A DNA stretch of 13,059 nucleotides from an uncultured Anaerolineae bacterium (GTDB taxonomy: Bacteria; Chloroflexota; Anaerolineae; Anaerolineales; UBA11858). The stretch lies in NCBI GenBank assembly GCA_937893815.1, contig CALCSH010000310.1, forward strand, positions 1 to 13,059, read 5' to 3'. The number at the start of each line of letters is the position of its first letter. Position 1 is the first letter of the stretch. Shown here in pieces: positions 13,003-13,059 of the stretch. A model generated the notes under the pieces. The model had not been told where the DNA came from, ran no database searches, and was given only the letters and a program-made list of their open reading frames with translations. Made by a program: the position numbers and the translations under genes.

Positions 13003-13059
13003 ATAACTGACTCCACTGAAAAAACTACCGTGCAGGTGTTCCCGCCGGAATATATGGGG
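13003..13059 (+). other. Open frame at the right edge, possible start of a next gene
   Basis: After the transferase stop a plus-strand frame stays open to the window edge and reads TDSTEKTTVQVFPPEYMG, which looks protein-like. No ATG with a ribosome site begins it; GTG at 13030 or ATG at 13054 are the options. Too short to call. Confidence 0.2.

Overview
The window looks like accessory sugar-uptake DNA from a bacterium, most likely a Chloroflexota (Anaerolineae-type) genome. This is inferred from moderate GC content, lipoproteins with Ala/Pro/Glu-rich linkers after the lipobox cysteine, many ROK and carbohydrate ABC genes, and NarL-type two-component proteins. No rRNA, tRNA, CRISPR array or transposase was seen.

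Left part (1-2721). A minus-strand ROK repressor/kinase-family regulator (269-1546) is followed by the first 46 residues of a lipoprotein that runs off the left edge (139-1), probably the binding protein of a second transporter. Divergent from the regulator is a plus-strand DapA/NanA-superfamily aldolase (1822-2721). The gap between them holds two strong sigma70-like promoters facing opposite ways, and a candidate operator touches one of them. This reads as a ROK-controlled sugar or sugar-acid catabolic switch.

Central part (2827-10667, all minus strand). In transcription order the genes are: a 777-residue lipoprotein joining a xylose/ChvE-type binding protein to a MalE-type binding protein; two MalF/MalG-type (CUT1) permeases; a single-domain CUT2-type ATPase; a XylH/GguB-type (CUT2) permease; a strong intrinsic terminator; and then a gene joining a second, motif-degenerate CUT2-type ATPase domain to a complete NarL-family histidine kinase. 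A hairpin follows the binding-protein gene, as expected if that protein is made in excess of the membrane parts.

Right part (11129-12999, plus strand). Divergent from the transporter is a response regulator with the unusual order REC-LuxR HTH-REC. It overlaps by 4 bp a LipM/LplA-type lipoyl/octanoyl transferase gene. A 461-bp gap with several repeats separates it from the transporter.

Working model (inference): the two-headed binding protein serves a mixed CUT1/CUT2 transporter. The ATPase-kinase fusion pairs with the CUT2 permease or the canonical ATPase and reads transport state as ATP-domain conformation. It then phosphorylates the double-receiver regulator, which controls the divergent promoter region. 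That would be a soluble, transporter-coupled two-component system. It is the strongest candidate in the window for an undescribed system.
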